From Luscinia megarhynchos (taxonomy: Eukaryota > Chordata > Aves > Passeriformes > Turdidae): DNA of 64,000 nt. Both the position numbers and the translations under genes were made by a program. Position 1 is the first letter of the stretch, and every line of letters starts with the position of its first letter. Below the pieces are notes generated by a model that was not told the DNA's origin, made no database searches, and worked only from the letters and a program-made list of their open reading frames with translations. The stretch lies in NCBI GenBank assembly GCA_034336665.1, contig JAPFBE010000003.1:38600360-38664359 (forward strand), read 5' to 3'. Positions 22,712-33,645 of this stretch are shown here, piece after piece.

Positions 22712-24402
22712 AGCATTAATAACGCCAGGCTGGGCCGTCCCAGTCACCCGAGCCGCACAGCTTTGCAGAGGGACGGTGCCAAGGGAGATGCCCATCCACT
22801 CTGCCCATGCCCATTGCTCTTAACAAGAGTTAGCTGGCGAATGCTGCGAGCAGGCAGAGCCCGGCCGATCTCTGGAATGGCCCTTATGTACCTTAGCTGC
22901 CATGCCAGCGCCTCCTCTTTGGCCTGGGTAAAGCCCCAGGACAGCAGCAGCCTCCTGACTGAAGCAGCACCTGCTGAAGCTCTGGCCAGTCAAGGACAGG
23001 TTGCGCATCCCTTAAAATAAAATAAAATAAATGCATTTCCCCACCCCTCTTGCAGTTCAGCTCCTTTGTAATTGATGGTTTTTCTCCCGAGTCGGGGGGT
23101 CCCACCTGCACCCGGCATTTTCTCTCCAGCCTTTCTTTCACTCTTTGACGTAACATTGTGCAAACGATTTACGAAAGAAAAGACAAAAGATTCAGGACTC
23201 CTTTTTCACTCCTCCACGGTTTGTACTTGTATGGCTCCTAAAACGTAGCCAGAGATTAAAAAAACCACGCTGCTATTTGACAACTGTGATACTGTGATAC
23301 ATTTTTGATTCTTTTCTCTAAAAAACTCAAACAAAAACAGCGATTTTTCCTTTCCTTGGGGTTGGTGTTATTTTTACTCTGATTATATATTTTTTAAAGT
23401 TCATCTCTCAAGATTTTGCCTCACGCTCTCTCCAGCCCCCTGGGGGGCTGGGAGGGGGAGCAGCCCCCTGGGCCTGACAAGTCCCAGAGCAGAGGGCAGG
23501 CATAGAGGGATTATATTTTTATTATAATTTTTATGTATATTATTTCATCTCTCCAACCGAGCTGATGCCTGCGTGCTTTCACCATCTCCCTGAAGTGGCC
23601 CGGCAGAGTCACCTGGGAGGTGGGGACCAGAGCTGCTGGGAAGGAAGCCAGGGGTGGGGACACAGGCTGGGGTCAGGGTGCCAACCTCCCCAAACCCCCC
23701 AAAAACCCAGCCCTGCAGCGAGGGGCGGCGGGGCACGGGGGACACCCCAGCTTAGAGCCCTCGAGTCAGGAGCGGGGCGCAAATGAAGTAAAGAGCACTA
23801 ATTCCTCCTCAGAGACCCTGAGAGAAGAAGCGGCAGCCTCCCTCCCCTCCCCCAGGGCTTGTGGAAATGTGTTTTGTGTGCCGTGAATGGTGGATGTCGT
23901 CTTGTCATTGTTAATAACGTGTATGTGAACGCGATTATTTTGTACAGTCAAATTAATTTATTTTCTGACATCACCCTTTTTTTTTCCTTTTTTTTTTAAC
24001 TCCCCTGGAACAGTACAGAGCACACCAAAGAATTATCTTATTAATTTTGGTGATAGATTGTTGTTTATGATAATGTGGTTTGTACAAAAAAAAAAAAATC
24101 ATTATATTTTTCAGCTTACTTGAATGAACGATGTAATGTGAAACAGACTCTTCCTGCATGTCCTCCGTGCGGTGTGTTGGTGCTGATAATATATAAATAT
24201 ATGTATAGTTCATAGAGATATTATATTATTAGTACAGTGCATGGTGCTGTCACTCTGGAAGCCTTTAAACGTTGTCTTCATACTGTTGTGTTGGATCTAA
24301 AGAAGCAGGCGTTACTTTGAAAACAAACAGAAAACTTGAATAGAAAATAATTTTTTAAAGTTCACTCAATTTGCTTTTTATTCGTTTTTCAAAGCCCGTT
24401 TG

Positions 24403-24422
24403 AATAAATACAAAATAATAAA
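24403..24422 (+). terminator. Distal paired polyadenylation signals of ZIC5
   Basis: Two AATAAA hexamers (24403-24408 and 24417-24422) in AT-rich DNA about 1.9 kb after the stop. A third at 24664-24669 is an alternative end. Confidence 0.4.
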
Positions 24423-24751
24423 GTAAGGTATGAACTTTTAAAAAATAATTTATGTAATGTAATCTTATTAGAGATATATTGGTGCTGATTTATAAACGAA
24501 CTTTTTAATTTATGCATTTTTTCAACAACAGATTGCACTATACATTACGACATGGCAGGGTTTATAAACTATGGCTCGGGGGGATATATCACTATTTTTA
24601 TGTATTTGCTACACTTAGGGTCACACACTTGCCCAACAGTTTTATGACACATGATACCTCCTAAATAAAAAAAATTGCTAATCTAAAACTTTGCATCTCT
24701 GTAAACCACATAAAAAGAAAAAAAAAAAGAAAAAAGAAAAAAAGAAAAATC

Positions 24752-24759
24752 ATGCAAAT
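24752..24759 (+). promoter_or_regulatory. POU octamer motif downstream of ZIC5
   Basis: ATGCAAAT followed by GAATAAAAAT in AT-rich DNA just beyond the ZIC5 3' UTR. A single octamer of this length can occur by chance. Confidence 0.2.
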
Positions 24760-26206
24760 GAATAAAAATATTATGCCTATGTATTGCATGTGCCTTACTA
24801 ACAGACAAGGGGCAGAGACAGACCAAAACACCCCCTTTCCCCCCGAGGGTCCGCAGGTAGATTCAGATCCAGCTACAAACTCACAGCTCGGCAGGAGCAG
24901 CACCGCGAGGTGCTGGGGGCGGCTGAGATACTCCGGCTTTGCCCAGCGAAACGTGTGAGTGAACAGGGCTCTCCTCCCGATTTACCTCCGGGTCTGCAGC
25001 CGGGCAGAGCAGGGATGCTCTGGGCAGAGCCAGCCCTGCCTCCCCCAGGCTGCGGGCCTCGCTCCTGGGGCTGTTTGCCCCGGAGCTGGGCTGAGGGTGG
25101 GGGCGGGCAGAGGATTTCGGGGTGCCTGGCCATGGTGGAGCAGCTGAGTGCTCTGCTGCTGGCATCCCGTGCGCAGGGGGAAGAGAGGGAGGCACAGACA
25201 GACACAGATAAGACACAGGCACAGGTCAGACATTTATACACATGACATTCTTTCTCTCTCTCAAGGACAACTAATGGGAATATCAAATCAAATCATTTAA
25301 AATGTTTATTTCTATTGGAAAAAAAAAAAAAAGAAAAAGAAAAAAGAGAGATCTTCTTGGCAGTATTCTCTTGAGGATACTCGTGAGTTAAATAGCAATA
25401 TTCTTCGGTAGTAGCCATAGAAGCGAAACCGTATGCCAGAAGATGATTCTGAAACACAGAGTAAGGTCAGACAAGAAATAACGCCAGGAAATCACTGGAA
25501 TGAAGGAGAAGGAAAAAACCCGAAGTTTTTAGAAGCTGAGTGAGGACAGGTTTCTCGTTTCGAGAAAGGAAAACTGAGTAAACCCGTGAAAAAATCCGGA
25601 CGGAATCGTGTGTCAGCATCCTCCAGGATTATTTCCCCTTTTAATTTTTCTTTCTAAATAAAATGAATTAAATGAAACTAGCCCGGTGTGATTGCGCCGC
25701 CCCGCCCCGTAATTTACCAGTGCTCGAAAATGACTGGTCAAAATGTCAAGAACAGTTTCACCAAAAGGTTAGAGTGTTTTTTAAGTCAGTTTTGTTAAAT
25801 GTGGTAAAGGTGAAACAGGTTGCAAAGAGTTGTTTCAAGCAGAATGACAATAACCAACATACGAAGCAGAAAAACACTCATAAATGAGGGCTCCAATCAA
25901 TGGGAAAACTTATAGCTCCCTAATGAAGTTTCTTGTGAAAAGGAGGGCGACACAAAGCCACCGAGACATGAATCATTCATGGGAAATATAAAAGATAAAA
26001 GATATCTGACAATGAGCAGAACCTTGTATAGAGTGTCTAAAACAAGTTTCCCCTTCTTATTTTCTGCTTCCCCCCCCCCAACCTCCCTCTCCTAGTGTTC
26101 CCTGCCCGCCCTATAGAGTTAACATTGACCAGTGCACGTCCTGCCCCACTTCAAAGTAATTTAGCCCAGAACGGAAGGCTTGGCGCTTGGACAATCTTCA
26201 TGGTGT

Positions 26207-26226
26207 GTTAGGATTTCTATGGCAAT
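26207..26226 (+). promoter_or_regulatory. GTTAGGATTNCTATGGCAAT motif, copy 1
   Basis: A 20-base sequence that recurs at 27062-27081 with one mismatch (T here, G there). Its right half, TNCTATGGCAAT, resembles an RFX X-box half-site pair. Flanks of the two copies differ, so this is not a simple duplication of a longer segment. Confidence 0.45.
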
Positions 26227-27061
26227 TGGCAAGCAAGACGTTCCCATCTGAATATGGCTCAAAGAAAGCCACTTATTGACACCGAGTTGGCCATCATCAA
26301 AGACTTCATCTTTTCCTAGGCGAAACGTGGTCCTAGCAAACACTGTTTAAATCATTTACCTTTGTAGTCGCGGCTGGGAGACATCTCGCCACACACTATT
26401 GCTGGCGCTCGGCCCTTTAAAGGCGAGAGCGGCGGTAGCGAAGTTTGAAGGGACTAAGAAATTTCGAGAGTGTGGGAAATGGCATTGCGGGGAGGGGGGC
26501 TGTGGATATGGATAAGCGGAGGAGCTCTCGGCGGAGAGCCGCGGGGCTGCGCCCCCCAGTGCACTCGCCACGGGCAGGGTGTGGGACGCGGGGCAGCCGG
26601 GATAGGCTGCTGCTTTGTTTTTCAAAGCATGGCTGGTGGGGAGAACCAAGGATTTTCAGGGGTTTTCTCCGCGTGTTTCGTGCTTCTGGAGATGTCGCCA
26701 GGGAGTTGTGAAGTGCTGGCAAGGATGGACTGTCACATAATTCCACCCCACCCCCCCGCCCCTTCCCCCGCCATCACCCCGTACAAACATTTTCAGGTAG
26801 AGCAGAGCAGGAGGGATCAGGGAGTGCGCTGGAAAGCACACTCACACTCACAGGACACACGCGCTCCCCCCTGGCTCGGACACCCAAACGCCGGCGGGGC
26901 GCTGCCAGCGCTCCCCCCGCATCCCGCGTACCGCCAGCACACACAACCACGCTCCCGCATTCACACACACACCACGCAAGTGCCTAATCAGGCAGGGAGA
27001 AGTTCAAAGGCAGGTTCTTTGAAATTCAAACTACTGCTTTTATGGTACATCAACATGGAGC

Positions 27062-27081
27062 GTTAGGATTGCTATGGCAAT
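27062..27081 (+). promoter_or_regulatory. GTTAGGATTNCTATGGCAAT motif, copy 2
   Basis: The second copy contains ATTGC-TATG-GCAAT, a 5-base-arm inverted repeat matching the RFX-type X-box layout better than copy 1. It lies in an AT-rich unique block (26990-27200) between CpG patches. Confidence 0.5.
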
Positions 27082-30000
27082 GAGCGCAGCAAAAGCAAGC
27101 TGCATTTAAAATAGTCCACCTCGATTCGAGACACTCTATTAAGATACAGTTGCAGTGACCTTTAGTTTCATGCCGTGTTAGCGCAGTCAATTTTCACTTC
27201 ATCAGAACGACTCATATTTTTTGGCCTCTCTCCCAACGACCCTTCCCCACCCCTTTTTTTTAGGACCCCCCCCCCAACTTCAGCAGATAAACAAATAAGT
27301 GAGGAAGAAGCTCCATCTCCAGCTCTTCTCCTCTTCTGACTCCCTCTTTTTTTTCCCCCACCTAAGTACTTTTATTTGCAGAGCGATTGTTCTTTGTTTA
27401 TTTAATACAAGTACTGTGTGAATGGTGAAAAATAAACACGATGAAAAATAACCAAACAGATGATTCCGCCAAGTGAAAAAGCCCGGACTTAATAAAAGTG
27501 CGAAGCAGTCACCGTTGAATGAGAAATCCTTTGAAGTGGAACTTATTATAGGAAGAATACTTTTTGGTTTCCCTAACGACGCTGCTGAATTGAAAGGGCT
27601 CGCCTTTGTCAACGATTTGTTCTCCTTTGCCGGGATGCCCGCAGAAATTACTTACATGGGCTGCCTTAACATGCAGCCTGCAAATCAGTAACTTCGCAGC
27701 TCAGACTCGCAGACGCCGCTCTTCTAAGGACAAAAAGAAGTCAGGAGGAAAACACCCCAACCTTTCACTCAGCCTCTTATTTTGGGGGGTGAAGGGGGGC
27801 GGAGGGAGAAAAGGGGGTTTGGGACGAGGGGGGGAGGCGAGTGTATCGGCGTAGGAACACCCCCCAGCCCCCGCCCCGCCCGGCGGCAGGGACCCGGAGC
27901 GGGCCCGACCTCCGCTCCGTCCCGGGCCCGGCGGGAGCAGGGGGGCGGCGGAGCTCCTCCGCAGCACCGTGTCTCTCCTTCCCCCACCCGCGCCCCCCCC
28001 TTTTTCTCCTCTGCCAAGTGATTTTCCCAGGCAGAGACATATTTAATAAGGGTCGTTTATTACGAAGGCGCTTTGAAGGGTCGCCCCTGAAGCCCTGTGT
28101 CCATTAAAAACATGGAGGTGACATTTAAACCTCGTTTTAAAGGAGCTCTGGGGTAGTTCAATGAAAGGCAACTCGTTTGTCTTATGAGCTTGGAAACAAC
28201 CTCCCTTCTTCTCCTTTTGACCACATGGCATAACTCAAAAACAATAGTTCAAAAGTAAAATGGCATCGTGGTGTTCAGCCTCAGACAGGCACCCATCTAG
28301 CAGGAGAGAAAAGGGATAGTCCATAACACAATGTGCTTTTTGTGTCCGACTCTGTCACAAGGATTTCGTTGTTTGCTTTAGAGGCTGCGCCTGTTATACT
28401 TTCTTGAAAGTGCTTGTGTTAAACAAGAGTTATAAGTCATCCAAAACAACAAACATTTTGATTTTCTTTGCCTAAAGGGTTTTCCCTGGCCATGGGCACC
28501 GTGAAAAAATAATGTACTTGCTGAGAAAGGAGCACCAGTAGTAGCATTACAAGCACAGTGCATTAAATATTGAATGACATGAGGAAAAAAAAGAACTTGT
28601 CGAGGGGCACTCAGCCTTAAAGTCTTTCTTCAACTTTGTCTTCAGTGCCTGTTGGACTATTTAAGATGGTGTTAATTAAGGGCTGCATCTGATTCCACTA
28701 GCCCCCAGCTTTGTCTCTTTGCAGCGCTCCCATCAATAGCCCCTCTCAACCGCGGGCTTTCCCCACACGTTGGTTTAGTGGTGCATGTGTCACTTCTTAT
28801 TTTGAGGCTGAAGAGAAACCCGGATCGTGCACTAAGGGCAACAGGGAGATAGCAATCAAGCGGTGTTGTAGGGCTGGGGGGGTTGGCGCGGCGGGGCAGG
28901 GCAGGAGGAGGAGGGTGCGCGGCCAAGGCTGGAGCAGGGCAGCAGCGAGCGGAGCGGGGGCACGGCGCCGGGGTGAAAGCCTGTTTGCACATTGCCAACA
29001 GCCTGTTTGCCAAACAAGAGGCTGGCGAGCTTAATTTGTTTCAAATTAATCGTTTTTCACGAAAAAAGAAAAAAAGGAAAAAAAAAAAACCAACCAAACA
29101 GCCACGCGTCAAACAGCCCTCCCCAAAATCCTGCAAGGGAACTGGAGGAACTGCCTCAGGTCTCGCAGCAGCCCCGTGCCGGAGCCCACGCGTGGCTGCG
29201 TGGGGAGCCGTGGCGTGTGCCTGTGCGCCTTTCCGGCTGCATCCCGGCCGCATGCGGGCAGCTGCTGGCGCTGGGCCCGTGGATGGGGCCGACCCTCAGC
29301 GCAGCGCAGCCCCCAGGGCGCACCAGGCAGCGGGGTGGGCGAGGACAGCCACGGGAGTGGGGGGGACACGCAGGCTTGGGGACATCCGGCAGGACACCTC
29401 GCCCTGCATTTACCTTCTCGTATTTTGGGACTCGCCGCTCTCCCCGCAGCGGGGAGCACCGAGACACCCCGCATTTCGGGGAGAAGAAACCTTTCCCGGG
29501 CCCCATCCCTGCGCCCCCCGCCCCGGTCGTGGAGGCTCCTCGGACCCCGATGGGACGTCCCTCCCTCCCTGAAAGCGCTGGAGGCCGAGAGGGGCTTTGC
29601 CCGTGGGGGGCATCGTCTCCGCGCTCAGCAAATACCGACAGCGGGGGTGCAAATTGGGGGGCGGCTCCTCTTTTCTCAACGATTCCTTTTCAACCTGCCG
29701 AAGGCACCGGGTGTTGAAAGCAAGGGGGCGCAGAGGGATCCTTTGCAGTGGGGGGGCGGAGTGTGCCCCCGTTCCCCCCGGGGTCAGCGGGGACCCACTG
29801 CCCCAAAGTGCACTCAGAGCTGAGGTCGAGTTACGGGACCCCTTAATTGGATGGGGGGGAGGGGGTAATGGTTCACCTCAGTTCTGCCCTGCCCGAGTGG
29901 TGAGGAGGGGAAAGCCAAGCGAGAGGCTGGGAAACCCAATAGCTAGAATCTCTTCCTCTTCTTCTACTTTTTTTTTTTCTTTTTTTTCCCCCCCCAATCT

Positions 30001-30619
30001 CTGTGTTCCCCCTCTCCTCCTCCTCTTCCTTTCACTCGGCAAGCCCGTCTAAAACGCTCCAAATAGCCTTTCAAACAAGAAAGCGCTTCAAGGAAAAATG
30101 GGCACACATCCCCTTCCAGGCACCTTGCCAAAATCTCCCAAGCACCCTACCTGGCATCCTAGTTTAAGTTTCTTCAAGAAGTGTGTGTGTGTCTGAGTAT
30201 GCGAGGGGGGTGGGGGGGTTCGGGGCCGAGGGGGGGGTGGAATTACAGCCGTCCTGTAGTGGTAGACACAAGTTCAGAGCTCCACTTCTCCCCTCTTTAA
30301 TTAGGCTGGGGAGAGCCGCGGAGGCGCCTGGCTGAGGTGCGAGCGAGGCGGCCGGGCCGAGCGAGTGAGTGAGTGAGTACCAGCGCAGCCCCGACGGGAC
30401 GGGCACGGGCACCGGGGGAGCCGCGCCGGGGCTCCGCGCTGAGCGGGGACAGGGAGCGGCCGCCCCCCGGAGAGAGGTGGGAGGGGAGGATGAGGCTGGG
30501 AATAGCGGGCCGGGGGTGTGCCGGGGGACTCTCTTCCCCGAACTTGCGGCGCGGGCCGCTCGGCGAGACTGGGGAGGCCAGTGCCGGTGCTGCAAAAGTC
30601 AGCCCGACCCAGCTGTGAC

Positions 30620-30940
30620 TTCACCTATTAGCCCCGATGTCTTTCCGAGGAGATTGGCGGAGTTAAACATCCCACAATGGGCGCTCTGGGGCGTCTCCAG
30701 CCTGACCTCTACCCGGTTTTAATAGTTTCATAGGAACTTCATTAAATCAATTACTTAGTGAGCACATCATCATTTATTTGTAATTAGCACTGAAGAGCTT
30801 GATTTTTGCAGCAGCCCGCAGCCCGGTTCCCAGCGGGGTTGGCCATGTACTACAAGCACTTTTGTTTGCTGTGTGTGTTGACTCGTGGTATTATTCGGCC
30901 GCCACAATAAAAGTGTAATCTTCACGTCTTAATCTAGCGT
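30620..30940. promoter_or_regulatory. Candidate ZIC enhancer with HOX/PBX- and SOX-like motifs
   Basis: A unique, repeat-free AT-richer block between two CpG islands contains ACAATGG (30674-30680, SOX type), ATCAATTA (30746-30753, HOX/PBX type), TAATTA (30781-30786) and CACAATAAAA near 30903. The motif density and flanking islands suggest a conserved enhancer. Conservation was not tested. Confidence 0.35.
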
Positions 30941-33099
30941 TCAGGGGGGAAAGGAAAACAAACACGGCACGGACGAGGCACCGGTTCCCCGTCTCCGTGT
31001 CCCCCCCTCCTCGGGCTGCGCGCAGCCGGGCGCGGTGCGGCTCCCGGGCCGTGCGGCGGGGAGGAGGGCGGAGGGACGGGAGGGTGGGACGGAGGCCGGG
31101 GCCGAAGGGGGGGGAAAGGGAGGAAATGGGTCATCCGCAGCCAGGACAAAAGAGAGCGGCTCGGTGCCTTGAAGGGCATGAAATAAGGGCTGCAGCTGCG
31201 AGTCGGCTGCCCGCGGCCGTGGGTGTGCGTGCTGGGGGAAAACCAGCAGGGCTCAGCGCTGGGGGGGCAGCAAGAAGGCTTTCGTTTGGGGGGCTTCGGG
31301 GCAGGAAAGGGCATGGGTAGGGGCAGGGAAAACCGCATCGGACGTGGCGGGGACGTGACTGTGTTGGGGGTGGGAGGAGAAGGGCATAAACTCCTCTACG
31401 TAACCAGCCAGGCCTCCTCCACTTCTCCCCGCAGCCAACGCCTTGGCATCGCAGCTCCCCACGGGGAGGCGGCTCCACGCGTGGGTCGCCCCACGGCCGC
31501 CCCCAGGCGACAGCCCCAGCCCCCTTCTCCCACCGCGGAGGTTGCCGCGGCCGCATCTCTGCGCGCCCCGGTTCGCGCCCGGTGCCGGATCCCGAGCCGC
31601 CCCGGGGGCCAGGAGGGCTTTGCTGTGCTGGCTCCCCAGAGAAAGCCCTCCAGGCAGGCAGGGTTTGGGGAGTGGGAGCTGTTTTGGGGTGTCTGCCTGC
31701 CGCCCCTTCACTTCCCCCACTCCTTCCTCTCGTCGCGAGGGAGGGAGGGGAGTTGGTGTCCCGTTAGAGGCTGCAGCACACTCGCAAGTTCCTGGGTTTA
31801 TGCGCCCCACGCGTAGCCTGTTCGCGGGTGGGCACCGAGGCAGTGATACCCATGGGAAAAAGAAAAGGGATGCGGGTCGGGCTGTATGTACTCCTGTACG
31901 GGAATAGTACCGTGTTCGGCTTTGACGACACCCCCCCTCTTGGTACTCAGGCGCTGCCCACATTTCGGCAGTTCACCTGCCGATGGGCTCTCCCGTCCCG
32001 CTGCCGGCCCGGTCCTTCCCCACGGAAACCCGTCCAGGTGAACGGGACCAACAGCCCCTCCGGCACCTGCCTGGGTCGGCTCCCACAGGCTGAGGGGATG
32101 GAGCGACCCTTAATTTCCACCCTCGACGTGGCGAGAGCCCGAGTTCAAGGCAAGACAAGCGCAGGGGAGGGTGCAGATGTCCGTGCGACGGAGCCGCCCC
32201 TCACCGCGCCGTCGAGGGTGGTGGGTCTCCATCCCCCCGGCCCGGGCCGTAGGGGAGCAGAGCCCCGGAGCCCCCCAGCTGCAGGGGCCGAAATGGGGGG
32301 CTGGGGGTGCTGGCAGGGCAGAGGTCGCCGTGCAGCGCTGCCGTGGCGGTTGCCAGGCCGTTCCCGTACGGATAAGACACGCCGGGGGGGACGCGAACCC
32401 TCTTTCCCTTCCTCCCCGAGAACACCGCTCGGCATTAGCGGAAGGGCCAGAGGTTCCCAAATTCAAGCAAATAGCAGTGGAACCCATCTGGGAGTCGGTG
32501 AGGAGAGAGGCGCTTTACTTGCGCGGAGCAACCGGGAAGCGGCGTGATTTTTATTGCTACATATTTTTAATATTTAATAGCTTAAACATCGACTATATCC
32601 AATCTCTTCTGCCCGAAAACGACCGTCCGAGAAGCCGAGCGGGACGGGTTTGTCACCGCCGGGGTTGGGATAAATGGGAGCTCCCCCGGAGGCGGTGAGA
32701 GGCTGCGCGGGCGCGGAGGTTGCGCGGCGCCGAGAGCAGTCCCAGCGCGGCAAGCTCTCTTCTTGTCGGGCAGGGCACGAGCCCGAGGTAGAGCCGAAAC
32801 CCTAAACGTTGAAAAGATAGAAGTGTTTCCTGTGGGGGAGAAAACCCGTACCATCCTCTCCCCCTCCTCCTCCCAAATCTACAAATCCCGCAACTTAGTC
32901 CACGGGGAGTGCTCACTCAGAGTCGCGGAACTGGTACATGTTGTAGGGTGCTATTTTTAGGGGCTGGGGCTGGAAATGGAGGGACAACCCTAGGCTTTGC
33001 AGAGCAAGAGAACTGCAGGTGGAGAAGGTAGCGCTGACTGCAACAGGACGAGTCAGCGCGTCAGCCGTGGGTGACACGAGTTGCTTGTGGGAGGAGGGA

Positions 33100-33133
33100 G
33101 AAAGAAAAGAAAGAAAGAAAGAAAGAAAGAAAG
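33100..33133. repeat. (AAAG)n microsatellite
   Basis: About eight AAAG-type units at the edge of a CpG patch. Confidence 0.9.
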
Positions 33134-33479
33134 GACCCCAGGCCGTCCGTCGTCCCCGTCGTCCCCACAGCCCGTGTGCGCCGGACAGCCGGGGCGGTGC
33201 GCGCTCCCGCCGTGCGCGGCTCCAGCAGCGGAGGCGGCCTGCGGCAGAGACACCTGCCCTGGCCAGAGCGGGTCCTGCCCTTGCCCGTGAGTTTTACGGG
33301 AGCTGCGAGCAGGCTCCCAGCCCGGATGCGTTTTGTAGTCTGAACCCCGTTCGGTGGCCGGCGGCGCTGCCGCTGTGCCGTCCCGAGGTCCCACGGGGGA
33401 GGGGAGTCCCGTGTGGAACCCTGGAGTCGTGGGCAGGGTCCGTGGGAGGCGGCTCAGCCCTCCCCGGCCTCTGGCTCCG

Positions 33480-33645
33480 GTCCCTTTGCCCCTCGGCCCG
33501 TCCTGCCTGGCCACGAGTGTTCCTGCTCATGCCTGCCCGGTCCCCCTTGTGCCTGTCTCTGCTTGTCCGCCCTGCCCGTGCCGCCCTCCCTGCCTGTCCT
33601 GCTTGGTCCTGCTTCTCCCGCCTGTCCCTGCCCGCCCAGCCAGCA
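33480..33645. repeat. Degenerate CCTGCC-rich tract
   Basis: CCTGCC, CCTGCT and CCCGCC words recur over about 165 bases, giving a Cys/Pro/Ala-rich translation with no domain. It is simple-sequence-like, of low coding potential, and marks the end of the CpG-rich zone. Confidence 0.4.

Larger units (their letters stand above)
22479..24430 (+). other. ZIC5: ZIC5 3' untranslated region (probable extent)
   Basis: AT-rich sequence follows the stop codon, with a long T run (about 22655-22704) just before the first AATAAA (22706) and many ATTTA-type words further on. The tail from 23500 to 24430 is highly AT-rich and non-coding. Two close signals at 24403 and 24417, and another at 24664, could be the distal ends; a UTR of about 2 kb agrees with my recollection of human ZIC5. 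A CpG-richer patch lies near 23640-23780. Confidence 0.5.
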
